Below the pieces are notes generated by a model, which worked only from the letters and a program-made list of their open reading frames with translations, was not told the DNA's origin and ran no database searches. From assembly GCA_003149575.1 (NCBI GenBank), contig QCWG01000001.1, forward strand, positions 835,183 to 899,182: a DNA stretch of 64,000 bases, written 5' to 3'. This DNA comes from Altererythrobacter sp. XM-24bin4. GTDB taxonomy: Bacteria > Pseudomonadota > Alphaproteobacteria > Sphingomonadales > Sphingomonadaceae. Position numbers and translations under genes: made by a program. Positions 43,667 to 52,892 of this stretch are shown one piece after another (position 1 is the first letter of the stretch; every line of letters starts with the position of its first letter).

Positions 43667-46546
43667 ATGAAATTGAAAGCATTGCTGCTGTCCGGCATCT
43701 GCGCGGGCACAATCGCGACACCTGCTCTTGCGCAAGATGCGCAGGCGGACGAAGACGCATTCCAGAGTGCAGGGCCTGTCATTGTTGTTACGGCACAACG
43801 TCAGGCACAAAGTCTGCAAGAAGTCCCGATCGCGGTTAGCGCATTTGATGCCGAAGCTTTGGATTCCCAACAAATTGAAAACGCCAGCGATTTGCAGCTG
43901 ACGCTTCCGAACGTCTCTTTTACAAAAAGCAACTTTACCGCCTCCAGCTTTACCATTCGCGGTATCGGTGACCTTTGCGTGGGTGTTAGCTGTGACAGCG
44001 CCACCGCGATCCACTTGAATTCCGCGCCGCTGTTCGGAACGCGCCTGTTCGAGACCGAGTATTTCGATCTTGAACGGATCGAGGTATTGCGTGGTCCGCA
44101 GGGCACATTGTTTGGGCGTAATGCGACTTCAGGCGTTGTGAACGTCGTCTCCGCAAAACCTGATCTGTCCGGCTTTTCTGGCAAAGCTGAGTTCGAATAC
44201 GGCAACTTCAATAGCATGAAAGCCAAGGGCATGCTCAACCTGCCGATTGGCGAATCTATCGGTGCGCGCGTTGCCGGCTTCTATCTGAAACGCGATGGTT
44301 ACACGGAAAACCTGACTACTGGCAGCGACTTTGACGACCGTGACATGTACGCGATCCGCGGTTCGCTTCGATTCGAGCCGGGCCCCGATACGACCATCGA
44401 TCTGATGGCCTATTACTTCGAAGAGGATGACAACCGTTCGCGTATCCAGAAGCAATTGTGTCAACGTGACCCGACGGGCGTGTTGGGATGCCTCAATGCG
44501 CGGCGCGACTTTGACAAGTTGAATGCCAACTCGACTTTCACAGGTACGCTGGGTTCGTCGGAATTCCTCGCGATCAACGGTATTCCGGCCTCGCTCGGGC
44601 TTAACAGCCTTTATGGACCGGATGCCTATGCGAACTTTGATGAACCGAACGATGTTCGCAAGATCCGCACTGAATTTGTTCCGGAGTACTTCACAGACGA
44701 GCTGCAACTGCAAGCGCATATCGAACACAATTTTGGCAATATCCAGGTTGCTGTCACTGGCACCTATCAGGAAACCAGCGTCGATTCCCGGCAGGACTAC
44801 AACCAGGGTGTTGGCGAGATTCCGAATGCTGCAGTGGCATTCGGAACTCTGAATGCGTTCGCTGGCGGTCTGCTCGGCCCGGGCACAGAGGCGTACTTCA
44901 CGCCGGTCACAGCAGCTTTGTTTGATGGCAGCGGCAATCTGTGTACGTCAGACACCCGTCTTGATGGCCGGGGATCCTTCGAAGGCTTCAGGATCTGTAC
45001 GCCAAACGGACCGCAGTTTGACCGTTCGAACCAGGACAACGAAAGCTACTCGGTTGAGGCGATTATCTCGTCTGATCTGGATGGTCCGTTTAACTTCCTG
45101 CTCGGCGGTATCTACGCAGACTCCAAAGTGCTCGAGAACAGCTATTACGTGAATGCCTTTGCGATCGATTACATCGCTGGTGTGCTCGGTTCATTCACGT
45201 CATTGGGCGGCAGCCTGCCGCCGTCATATCTGGCAACGTCATTCTTCCGCAACAACACGCGTAACTTCCATCTGGAAAGCTACGGCATTTTTGCAGAGGG
45301 TTATTTCGACGTTACTGATAGGCTGAAGGTAACGGCCGGCATTCGTTACAATGACGATAAAAAGTCGACCTCTGCGCGCTCGACGCTGGCGAGTTTCCTA
45401 AACCCTTACTCCAACGATGGTGACCCCTTTGATTCACCATTTGTCGGTTCTTACGATGCCGATCCGGGGATTGCTGGAAATCAGCTTACCGCCGATCGCT
45501 CAGTTGGCTTCGATGAGATAACAGGCCGTTTCGTGGTCGATTATGCCTTGTCTCCAGACAACCACATTTACGCATCTTATTCGCGTGGCTATAAATCGGG
45601 CGGTATCAACCCGCCATTGCAGCCGATCTTTTCGGTTCCAGATAGCTTCGGACCAGAGCAGATCGATGCATTCGAAGTCGGCTCAAAGAACACCTTCGCC
45701 AATGGCATGATCCAGCTGAATGCGACCGCGTTCTATTATAAGTACAAAGGCCTTCAGCTGAGCCGGATCATTGCGCGCACGTCGGTCAACGATACGATTG
45801 ACGCCAATATCTGGGGCATTGAGCTCGAATCTGTGCTGCGGCCTGATCCAGCGTGGCTGGTCAATATGAACTTCAGCTATCTCAACGCAGAAGTGGCTGG
45901 CGATCAGTTCTTCTCCAACCCGCGCGATCCCGGTGGTGGCGATCCTAATGCGGTGATCATCAAGGACGTTACCAATGGCGCGCTTTGCGCTGTTACCGGT
46001 CCATCGCAGGCAGCGACCGCCGGTTTCGTAACAGCCGTAAATGGCGGTCTTGGGCTGCAAGGCCCAACGTCGTTCCCGGCTGATGGTAACATCGCTTCAT
46101 CCGGTGCATTCAGTATCTGCAGTGTACTTGAAGCGAATGCTCCTGCAGGTCTGCAGGTCCTAAGCCCTGGTGTTGAGGTGAACTTGAAAGGCAACAAGCT
46201 GCCTCAGGCACCAACAATCAAAGCATCGGCCGGTGTCCAATGGACCGCTGAATTTGACAGCGGCATGACACTGGTGCCGCGCTTCGATATCTCGATGACC
46301 GGTGAACAATACGGCAATGTCTTTAACGGCAATGTAAACCGGCTTGAACCATTCGTTCAGGCGAATGCGCAGATCCAGTTGAACTCGGCTGAAGAGAACT
46401 GGTTCGTACGCGGTTTCGTCCAGAACATCTTTGACAGTGACTCGGTTACGGGTCTGTATGTGACGGATGCAAGCTCGGGCTTGTTCAGCAATATCTTTAC
46501 GCTTGATCCGCGCCGTTACGGTGTGGCCGTGGGCGTGAATTTCTGA
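43667..46546 (+). CDS. TonB-dependent receptor following the iron ABC operon
   Basis: The 959-residue protein has a signal peptide (about 1-24, PALAQ), a plug domain with PVIVVTAQRQAQSLQEVPIAV, FTIRGIGD and ERIEVLRGPQGTLFGRNATSGVV, and a large barrel ending YGVAVGVNF. A cysteine pair C-x5-C lies in the plug. The open frame continues upstream, but ATG at 43667 follows a GGGAGAGG ribosome site and begins the signal peptide. Its place behind fbpABC suggests ferric chelate uptake. No biosynthesis genes for a siderophore are near, so a foreign one or a plain iron complex is likely. Confidence 0.92.
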   Translation: MKLKALLLSGICAGTIATPALAQDAQADEDAFQSAGPVIVVTAQRQAQSLQEVPIAVSAFDAEALDSQQIENASDLQLTLPNVSFTKSNFTASSFTIRGIGDLCVGVSCDSATAIHLNSAPLFGTRLFETEYFDLERIEVLRGPQGTLFGRNATSGVVNVVSAKPDLSGFSGKAEFEYGNFNSMKAKGMLNLPIGESIGARVAGFYLKRDGYTENLTTGSDFDDRDMYAIRGSLRFEPGPDTTIDLMAYYFEEDDNRSRIQKQLCQRDPTGVLGCLNARRDFDKLNANSTFTGTLGSSEFLAINGIPASLGLNSLYGPDAYANFDEPNDVRKIRTEFVPEYFTDELQLQAHIEHNFGNIQVAVTGTYQETSVDSRQDYNQGVGEIPNAAVAFGTLNAFAGGLLGPGTEAYFTPVTAALFDGSGNLCTSDTRLDGRGSFEGFRICTPNGPQFDRSNQDNESYSVEAIISSDLDGPFNFLLGGIYADSKVLENSYYVNAFAIDYIAGVLGSFTSLGGSLPPSYLATSFFRNNTRNFHLESYGIFAEGYFDVTDRLKVTAGIRYNDDKKSTSARSTLASFLNPYSNDGDPFDSPFVGSYDADPGIAGNQLTADRSVGFDEITGRFVVDYALSPDNHIYASYSRGYKSGGINPPLQPIFSVPDSFGPEQIDAFEVGSKNTFANGMIQLNATAFYYKYKGLQLSRIIARTSVNDTIDANIWGIELESVLRPDPAWLVNMNFSYLNAEVAGDQFFSNPRDPGGGDPNAVIIKDVTNGALCAVTGPSQAATAGFVTAVNGGLGLQGPTSFPADGNIASSGAFSICSVLEANAPAGLQVLSPGVEVNLKGNKLPQAPTIKASAGVQWTAEFDSGMTLVPRFDISMTGEQYGNVFNGNVNRLEPFVQANAQIQLNSAEENWFVRGFVQNIFDSDSVTGLYVTDASSGLFSNIFTLDPRRYGVAVGVNF

Positions 46547-46592
46547 TCCGTTAGAGGGGATTCCTCTCTCCCTAAGGATCAGAATTGGGGGG

Positions 46593-46621
46593 AAGGGCCG
46601 GCTTCGCGCCGGCCCTTTTTT
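46593..46621 (+). terminator. Strong intrinsic terminator of the iron-uptake region
   Basis: AAGGGCCGGC (46593-46602), loop TTCGC, GCCGGCCCTT (46608-46617), overlapping a run of six T's (46616-46621). It closes the TonB receptor transcript before the convergent flavin reductase gene. Confidence 0.93.
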
Positions 46622-46635
46622 GTTTGCAGATCGGA

Positions 46636-47157
46636 TCAGTCGCGTTGCAGACTGCGGTACTCACCGCGAAAATAGAGGAGCGGATCGCCTTCGTCGGCAA
46701 AGCGAACATGCTCGACCTGCCCTACCAGGATCGCGTGATCGCCTCCGTCAGCGACTGAGTAGCGTTTGCACTCGAAATTGGCGAGTGCGTCACGAATGAT
46801 AGGCACGTCGTGATGCCAGGTCTCGAACTGCGTTTCTGCGAAACGGTCTGTGCCTTTCGTGGCGAACAGACGAGAAAGGTTGGCCTGTTCGTCTGACAGG
46901 ACATTCACTGCGAAATGATCTGCTTCCAACAGCACTTGTGTGGTGGCCGCGGATAGAGCCGGACAAACCAGCAAGAGCGGGGGTTCAAGGCTGACCGAAG
47001 TGAAGCTGTTGGCGGTCAGACCAACGGGCTCGCCGTCGGGTGCGCGCGCGGTAACCACTGTTATCCCCGTCGCGTAGCAGCCCATGGCGCGGCGAAGCAT
47101 GACGCTGTCTGATCCGGCGCGATAAGTTGTCGTAGCCTTGGCATTCATGCGCCCCAT
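46636..47157 (-). CDS. Flavin reductase-domain protein (FMN-binding split barrel)
   Basis: The roughly 173-residue protein has the flavin_reduct domain: MLRRAMGCYATGITVVTA, PVGLTANSFTSVSLEPPLLLVCP, and a C-terminal HAILVGQVEHVRF plus PLLYFRGEYRSL. Members supply reduced FMN to two-component monooxygenases, or bind FMN for other uses. No monooxygenase is adjacent. The start is uncertain: ATG codons at 47157, 47148 and 47100 are all in frame without a clear ribosome site. It is divergent from the FadR-type regulator. Confidence 0.85.
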   Translation of the reverse strand: MGRMNAKATTTYRAGSDSVMLRRAMGCYATGITVVTARAPDGEPVGLTANSFTSVSLEPPLLLVCPALSAATTQVLLEADHFAVNVLSDEQANLSRLFATKGTDRFAETQFETWHHDVPIIRDALANFECKRYSVADGGDHAILVGQVEHVRFADEGDPLLYFRGEYRSLQRD

Positions 47158-47296
47158 GTGCGCAGGACCACCCTGTTTTGCAAGCGCGAACCCATCTTCT
47201 CGAACCAAGAGCGCTAACAATAGCCCCATGACATGGCGGGCCGACTTCGCTAACTAAGTGAGACATCGCGGGCGGACGAGAGGTATCTGACAATAA

Positions 47297-48112
47297 ATGG
47301 CGAGGTCTGACGACAACGCATTGGGGCGCGGCAGTTTGGTTGCCGACCAACCCAACATCCTGGATCTTGGTCAACGCGAAGAACTGCGGGTGCCAAAGAC
47401 CGCTGAGATTGTTGCAGACCGGATCCGCAAGCGGATCATCTCCGGCGATCTGGATGAAGGTTCGTCTTTGCCGCCAGAGGGCCAACTGCTGGAACAATTT
47501 GGCGTGTCGCGCCCGACTCTGCGCGAAGCCTTTCGTATTCTGGAGGCCGAGCGGTTGATTTCCGTTACGCGTGGATCGCGCAGTGGGGCTCGCGTCAGTC
47601 GCCCGAAAGTGAGCGGTGTGTCGCGCTATGCAAGCTTCGTTCTGCAAGCGAATGAAACCACTGTACCGGATATCTTTGAAGCCCGGCTGGCGTTGGAACT
47701 GTATGTGGTTCGCCGTTTGGCGCGAACGGGTGCTAAGGCTTCACTAGAGATACTTCGAAACGAGATTGACCGTTTGGAGCGCCTGGATGAGGCGGGCGAC
47801 ACGCGCGGCTTTATCGCGGCGTTGACAGAGTTTCATGAATTGCTGGTGGAACAAGGTGGCAATCGCACGCTCCACTTCATGATCCAGATGCTGCACGATC
47901 TGATGGATCAGGTGAAGTTGCGGCTGATACGGCGCGATGCCGAAGGGCGGATCGCGGACAGTGGTACGGCATTGAAAAGCATGCGAAAGCTGATCGACCT
48001 GATCGAAGCTGGAGATGGTGACGGGGCGGCCAAACACTGGCGATTGCATTTAATCAATGCCAACAAGACGTGGGCCTTCGACGGCAGCCTGCGTGACATT
48101 CTGGCAGAGTAA
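47297..48112 (+). CDS. GntR/FadR-type regulator with FCD domain
   Basis: The 271-residue protein has a long N-terminus, a winged helix at about 37-100 (AEIVADRIRKRIISGDL, PPEGQLLEQFGVSRPTLREAFRILE) and an FCD domain to residue 250. It is divergent from the flavin reductase gene and on the same strand as the acyl-CoA dehydrogenase, SDR and aldo/keto reductase genes. It may control one or more of these, with an acyl compound or carboxylic acid as ligand. No twin palindrome like that of the other GntR gene was spotted. Confidence 0.9.
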   Translation: MARSDDNALGRGSLVADQPNILDLGQREELRVPKTAEIVADRIRKRIISGDLDEGSSLPPEGQLLEQFGVSRPTLREAFRILEAERLISVTRGSRSGARVSRPKVSGVSRYASFVLQANETTVPDIFEARLALELYVVRRLARTGAKASLEILRNEIDRLERLDEAGDTRGFIAALTEFHELLVEQGGNRTLHFMIQMLHDLMDQVKLRLIRRDAEGRIADSGTALKSMRKLIDLIEAGDGDGAAKHWRLHLINANKTWAFDGSLRDILAE

Positions 48113-48129
48113 AGCGTTGGCTGTACGGG

Positions 48130-48366
48130 CTAATTTCCGAACAGGGCTTGCAACACGCTGCGTCGCTTGGGTTTTGACTGGCCGGTCATCTCAAACAGAT
48201 AATTTGCGAGCAGGAATGCCTGATTGCGATCGAGCAACACTGCGCGTTCGCGGACTTCCTTCTCTTCGCTCTCGGTTCGGTGCATTGTTTGCATGTGCAA
48301 CACCATGCGTTTGCCAAGATCATCCAGCTTCCAGCCGACCAGCGCACCAGTATCAATCGGTTCCAT
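48130..48366 (-). CDS. Small unknown protein (78 residues)
   Basis: The family is not known to me. The protein begins MEPIDTGALVGWKLDD and contains RAVLLDRNQAFLLANYLFEMTGQ and a basic end KPKRRSVLQALFGN. It has no signal peptide and is likely cytosolic. A GAGGA site five bases before ATG 48366 supports the start. It sits between the FadR-type regulator and the acyl-CoA dehydrogenase on the opposite strand. Confidence 0.7.
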   Translation of the reverse strand: MEPIDTGALVGWKLDDLGKRMVLHMQTMHRTESEEKEVRERAVLLDRNQAFLLANYLFEMTGQSKPKRRSVLQALFGN

Positions 48367-48541
48367 CGAGTTCCTCACCGTCTCGCCCTTGTTGGGCGCT
48401 AGGCAAGTTTAGCTTAACGCGACTAACACGCCGGGACTGCGCGCGCGCATATCCACCTGCATTGTCAGTTTCACCAAGTGTGCACATCGGCCGCACGCTG
48501 CCATAATGTTTCCATCTCAATATCAGGGAAGTTGAATTCAC

Positions 48542-49684
48542 ATGCTCGATACAAGCTATCGCACCGCCTATAACGAAGACCATGAGGCTTTCCGTGACAC
48601 CGTGCGCAAGGTGTTCGCGCAACATCTCGAGCCTAATCTGGACCAGCATGAAGCAGAAGGTATTGTCCCGCGCGAGGTCTGGAAGGCTGTTGGTGAGGCG
48701 GGCCTGCTGTGCCCTACTGTGAAAGAGGAAAATGGCGGGCTGGGGCTCGATTTCGGCTTTAACTGCGTGCTGTGTGAAGAGCTTTCGTATCTGGGTTCTG
48801 CGGCAGGCTTCACTCTGCAAAGCGACATCACGGCCAATTACTTTGAACGGCTGGGTACTGAGGAGCAGCGGCAGAAATACCTCCCCGGAATGGTCTCTGG
48901 CGATATCATTACGGCCATTGCCATGACTGAACCAGGCGCGGGGTCCGATTTGCAGGGTATTCGCACGACTGCGGTTGAAGACGGCAATCACCTCGTGATC
49001 AACGGCTCCAAGACCTACATCACCAATGGCCAGAACGCCGATTGCGTCATCTTGGTTGCCAAGACAGACCCGACTCAAGGCGCAAAGGGCACGACATTGA
49101 TTCTGGTTGATGCAGGTACGCCGGGTTTTGAACGCGGTCGTAACCTCGACAAGATCGGGCAGCATTCGGCCGATACATCAGAGCTGTTCTTCAACGATTG
49201 CCGCGTTCCCAAGACCAATATTCTGGGTGGTGAAGGCCGCGGCTTCATCCATCTGATGGAAGAATTGCCTCAGGAACGTTTGGGCATCGCAGTTGGTGCA
49301 CAGGCCGCCGCGCAGCGCGCATTCGATGAAGCGGTTAGTTTTACGAAGGACCGTAAGGCATTTGGAAAGACAGTATTCGAGTTCCAGAACACCAAATTCA
49401 CACTGGCAGACCTCAAGGCCAAACTGCAAGTGGGCTGGGCGCACCTCGACTGGGCGATCCGCAAACATCTGGCCGGCGAGCTGACAACCGATGAAGCCAG
49501 CGCGGCGAAACTGTGGCACACCGATCTGCAATGGGAGGCGTGCGACACAGCGCTGCAACTGCATGGTGGTGCGGGCTATATGAATGAGTATACCATTGCC
49601 CGGTTGTGGCGCGATGCGCGCGTGACGCGCATTTTTGGCGGTACAAACGAAATCATGAAAGAAGTGATTTCGCGTTCCATTTGA
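48542..49684 (+). CDS. Acyl-CoA dehydrogenase
   Basis: The 380-residue flavoenzyme oxidises acyl-CoA to enoyl-CoA and passes electrons to ETF. ITAIAMTEPGAGSDLQGIRTTA and YITNGQ are the FAD/substrate region, and the C-terminal YTIARLWRDARVTRIFGGTNEI is the family end. In that motif the glutamate used as the base by medium-chain enzymes is glycine, as in isovaleryl- and long-chain-type enzymes, where the base lies on another helix (near residue 240-255). It leads a run with an SDR gene (12-base gap) and an aldo/keto reductase. Confidence 0.93.
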   Translation: MLDTSYRTAYNEDHEAFRDTVRKVFAQHLEPNLDQHEAEGIVPREVWKAVGEAGLLCPTVKEENGGLGLDFGFNCVLCEELSYLGSAAGFTLQSDITANYFERLGTEEQRQKYLPGMVSGDIITAIAMTEPGAGSDLQGIRTTAVEDGNHLVINGSKTYITNGQNADCVILVAKTDPTQGAKGTTLILVDAGTPGFERGRNLDKIGQHSADTSELFFNDCRVPKTNILGGEGRGFIHLMEELPQERLGIAVGAQAAAQRAFDEAVSFTKDRKAFGKTVFEFQNTKFTLADLKAKLQVGWAHLDWAIRKHLAGELTTDEASAAKLWHTDLQWEACDTALQLHGGAGYMNEYTIARLWRDARVTRIFGGTNEIMKEVISRSI

Positions 49685-49696
49685 GGAGCTTAAGCT

Positions 49697-50434
49697 ATGT
49701 CTGACCCGCTCGATTTTTCTGGCAAGCGCGTGATGGTGATCGGTGGCTCGAGCGGGATCGGCAATGGCATTGCACGCGGATTTGCCGAGCGTGGGGCAGA
49801 GGCGCATGTTACAGGTACGCGGCCCGATGAAGGTGATTATCTGGAAGCTGAGGACAGCGATTTTACCGGGCTGACCTATCATCAGCTTGATGTGACTGAT
49901 CGGGATTCGCCCGATGTGCTTGCAGCCAAGCTCGATCCCATTGACGTGCTGGTCCTGTGCCAGGGCGCGGTGCGATATGGACGCCGCGAGTTCGAACGTG
50001 AAGGCTGGGACGCGGTGATCGACGTGAATCTGAACTCGGTGATGGATTGTGCGCGCGCCTTTCATCTGGGGCTCGCAAAACGCGACGGTTCAATCATCAT
50101 TGTCAGTTCGACCGGCGCGTTCCATGCCATGATCGGCAACCCCGCCTATGGCGCAAGCAAGGCGGGCGCTGCCAGTCTGGTAGGCTCGCTGGCGCAAGCC
50201 TGGGCGCGAGATGGCATTCGTGTGAACGGCATTGCGCCCGGTTTCGTCCCGACAAAGATGACCAAAGTTACAACCGAGAACGAGCAACGCCGCGATGGCG
50301 CAATCGCCCGCATTCCGTTGGGCCGGATGGGCACGCCTCGGGATATGGCCGGTGCGGCGCTGTTCCTGTCGTCGCCGCTTGCAAGCTACATTACCGGGCA
50401 ATCGCTGATCGTTGACGGCGGCCTATCGCTGTAA
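49697..50434 (+). CDS. SDR family oxidoreductase
   Basis: The 245-residue classical short-chain dehydrogenase has the cofactor loop GGSSGIG at 16-22, N111, S138 and the catalytic Y151-x3-K155. The end GAALFLSSPLASYITGQSLIVDGGLSL is typical of FabG-like members. It lies 12 bases after the acyl-CoA dehydrogenase and may oxidise the hydroxyacyl product of the same pathway. The exact substrate is open. Confidence 0.92.
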   Translation: MSDPLDFSGKRVMVIGGSSGIGNGIARGFAERGAEAHVTGTRPDEGDYLEAEDSDFTGLTYHQLDVTDRDSPDVLAAKLDPIDVLVLCQGAVRYGRREFEREGWDAVIDVNLNSVMDCARAFHLGLAKRDGSIIIVSSTGAFHAMIGNPAYGASKAGAASLVGSLAQAWARDGIRVNGIAPGFVPTKMTKVTTENEQRRDGAIARIPLGRMGTPRDMAGAALFLSSPLASYITGQSLIVDGGLSL

Positions 50435-50441
50435 AGGGAAC

Positions 50442-51470
50442 ATGATGAAGTTTACGAAACTGGGAACTTCGGGGCTGACTGTCTCGCGCCTTTGCCTCGG
50501 CTGCATGACCTATGGTGACACGACCAAGGGCTGGCATGGCGATTGGCTTTTGAACGAAGAGGAAAGCCGCCCATTTTTCCGCAAGGCTCTGGAATCCGGC
50601 ATAAACTTCTTCGATACTGCCAATGTCTATGCGGGCGGAACCTCGGAGGAAATCACCGGAAATCTGCTTAGGGAGATGGCCCAGCGTGACGAGATTGTGC
50701 TCGCGACCAAAGCCTATTTCCCGTGGCGCCCAGCGCCCAACGCGGGCGGCAATTCGCGCAAGGCATTGATGCAGGCAATTGATGACAGTCTGGTGCGGCT
50801 GGGTACGAATTATGTCGACCTGTTCCAGATCCACCGCTGGGATAACGAAACGCCGATCGAGGAAACGATGGAGGCGCTGCATGACATCGTGAAATCGGGC
50901 AAGGCGCTGCATATCGGCGCGTCCTCTATGTACGCTTGGCAATTCGCCAAGGCGCAGGAATTGGCGCGTGCAAATGGCTGGACCCGGTTCATCTCGATGC
51001 AGAATCAGCTCAATCTGCTTTACCGTGAGGAAGAGCGCGAAATGCTGCCCCTGTGCGAAGATCAACGCGTCAGTGCCATCCCCTGGAGCCCTCTTGCGCG
51101 CGGCAGACTGGCGCGGGCCAATGATGAAGAGACCGTGCGCAGCAAGACCGATGGAGTGGGCAAGGCGCTCTACAAGGACGATGACGAGGCTGACCGAGCT
51201 ATCATCGAGGCGGTGGGCGAAGTTGCGAAAACTCGCGGGGTCAGCCGTGCCAGTGTGGCTCTTGCCTGGCATTTCACCAGGCCTGCCGTTGCGGCTCCCA
51301 TTATTGGCGCGTCAAAGGAGCATCATATCGATGCAGCTATCGCCGCGCTCGATATCGATCTTTCGACAGAAGAACTCGCAGCGCTTGAGGCTCCCTATAG
51401 ACCAAAGTCGCCGACTGGAATGGGCATGGCATTGCCGCTTATGAACCAAGTTTCTGTAAAAGCCGGTTAA
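50442..51470 (+). CDS. Aldo/keto reductase (YajO/AKR11-like)
   Basis: The 342-residue barrel enzyme has the catalytic tetrad D58 (FFDTANVY), Y63, K90 (LATKAYF) and H131 (FQIHRWDNET). GMGMALPLMNQ and PRGVSRASVALAWHFTRPAVAAPIIGASKEHH mark the larger, non-sugar-specific AKR group. The start is one of two adjacent ATG codons at 50442/50445, with AAGGGAA in front. It follows the SDR by seven bases and closes that unit. Confidence 0.9.
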   Translation: MMKFTKLGTSGLTVSRLCLGCMTYGDTTKGWHGDWLLNEEESRPFFRKALESGINFFDTANVYAGGTSEEITGNLLREMAQRDEIVLATKAYFPWRPAPNAGGNSRKALMQAIDDSLVRLGTNYVDLFQIHRWDNETPIEETMEALHDIVKSGKALHIGASSMYAWQFAKAQELARANGWTRFISMQNQLNLLYREEEREMLPLCEDQRVSAIPWSPLARGRLARANDEETVRSKTDGVGKALYKDDDEADRAIIEAVGEVAKTRGVSRASVALAWHFTRPAVAAPIIGASKEHHIDAAIAALDIDLSTEELAALEAPYRPKSPTGMGMALPLMNQVSVKAG

Positions 51471-51604
51471 TCATCAAAATCAGGTAATTATGGGGGTTGT
51501 ACGACCCAGTTGTGCAATTTTTGCGGTTTTTCGCAAGAAATCTATCTGGCTTGGTAACCCTGTTCTGTCACGTCACTGTCATTTGAGCTAAGCATTCGGG
51601 GTTA

Positions 51605-52276
51605 ATGAATGATAGTGAGCTGATTCTCTTTCCCGCGCGCGGGCTATTTGCCGCAGGGCTGTTAAGCGCTGTTGCGGTGGCAGCGCCTGCGCAGGCCGAT
51701 GTGATGGAGATCGGGAGCGATGGCGCGCAATGGATTGCTGGCGGCCCTATTACCCAATCAGCCGTTTCCGCTCAGATTGCCAACAATTTATCGCAAGCCA
51801 TTATTATTCCTGATCGCCCGCAATACTCGGTTAGCCCGGTAATGTTGGTGGAAGTCCTCGCCGTAGGGGTGCCGCAAGCCTACTCGGCAACTGTGGCTGA
51901 TGTCTGCACCCGCTATGACCTCAGCCCGGCTTTGCTGGAAGCTCTGGTCTGGCAAGAGAGCCGGTGGCGTCACCGCTCGATTTCGCCGAAGGGGGCCAGG
52001 GGCCTCGCCCAATTGATGCCAGCCACGGCGCGATATCTGGGTGTCGATCCAGACGATCCGCACGCCAATCTGGAAGGCGGCGCACGTTACCTGCGCATGC
52101 AGCTCAACCGCTTTGACGGTGATCTGGTAAAAGCGCTCGCTGCTTACAATGCGGGTCCGGGACGCGTCGAGCGCGCGAACGGTGTTCCGCAAATTCGTGA
52201 AACACAGAATTACGTTAGATCGATTTTGGGCCGTCTTGCGGCGCATCATCGCAACAGACAGAACGGGATGACCTAG
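51605..52276 (+). CDS. virB1: VirB1-like lytic transglycosylase of the type IV secretion locus
   Basis: The 223-residue protein has a signal peptide (about 1-31, ending AQA) and an SLT domain at 95-190. The catalytic glutamate is E118 in VWQESRW, with SPKGARGLAQLMPATARYLG and ALAAYNAGPGRV as the other family motifs. It opens peptidoglycan for assembly of the secretion channel. It is the first gene of the locus and its stop (TAG) is directly followed by the virB2 ATG. The 134 bases before it hold the likely promoter and a small TTGCG/CGCAA hairpin near 51525. Confidence 0.88.
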   Translation: MNDSELILFPARGLFAAGLLSAVAVAAPAQADVMEIGSDGAQWIAGGPITQSAVSAQIANNLSQAIIIPDRPQYSVSPVMLVEVLAVGVPQAYSATVADVCTRYDLSPALLEALVWQESRWRHRSISPKGARGLAQLMPATARYLGVDPDDPHANLEGGARYLRMQLNRFDGDLVKALAAYNAGPGRVERANGVPQIRETQNYVRSILGRLAAHHRNRQNGMT

Positions 52277-52582
52277 ATGTTTTCAAATATCCGCAACGCA
52301 ATTGTGAGACTTTCAGCCGGGCTTATGCTGCTTGCTATGCCCAGCGCTGCTTTTGCGCAGCAGGTCCAGCAGAGCGACGATCCGATTACCAGCGCATTGG
52401 TCTGGATGCAGGGCATTCTGCTGGGCCCGATTGCGACGAGTCTGGCCGTGATGGCGGTTGCGGGTGTTGGCTTCATGATGCTGACCGGCCGGATGAACTG
52501 GCGCTATGGCGGCACGGTCATCATCGGTGTGTTCATTATCTTCGGCGCGCCGCGTCTGGTCGCCTCGATCGGGGGCTTTTGA
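52277..52582 (+). CDS. virB2: VirB2/TrbC pilin-like protein
   Basis: The 101-residue protein has a cleavable signal (about 1-29, FAQ) and two membrane segments (about 45-65 and 75-98) with GPIATSLAVMAVAGVGFMMLTGRMNWRYGG between, which is the TrbC/VirB2 pattern. It should be the pilin or channel-building subunit. It lies in the conserved B2-B3-B4 order. Confidence 0.88.
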   Translation: MFSNIRNAIVRLSAGLMLLAMPSAAFAQQVQQSDDPITSALVWMQGILLGPIATSLAVMAVAGVGFMMLTGRMNWRYGGTVIIGVFIIFGAPRLVASIGGF

Positions 52583-52589
52583 TTAGTCG

Positions 52590-52874
52590 ATGAGCAATCT
52601 CGTTCGCCATAGCGTGCACCGTGCATTGACCCGGCCACAGATGTTCGCCGGGGTGACGATGAATTTCTTCATCATCAATCTGATGGTGACGACGATTGCG
52701 TTTCTGATCCTCAGCAGCCTGTGGATCATAATGGTGCCGATTGTCGTGCACATCATCGGATACTTCGCTTGTTTGAGGGAACCGCGCATTTTCGATCTCT
52801 GGATCACCAAGGTGTCGCAGTGCCCGCGGGTAAAGAATTACAAGCGTTGGGGCTGCAATAGTTACACGCCGTGA
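52590..52874 (+). CDS. virB3: VirB3-like inner-membrane protein
   Basis: The 94-residue protein has one or two membrane segments near 25-60 and the family end LREPRIFDLWITKVSQCPRVKNY. VirB3 works with VirB4 in the inner membrane complex. It follows virB2 by seven bases and precedes virB4 by 18. Confidence 0.88.
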   Translation: MSNLVRHSVHRALTRPQMFAGVTMNFFIINLMVTTIAFLILSSLWIIMVPIVVHIIGYFACLREPRIFDLWITKVSQCPRVKNYKRWGCNSYTP

Positions 52875-52892
52875 CGCAGGAACTGATTTGAT

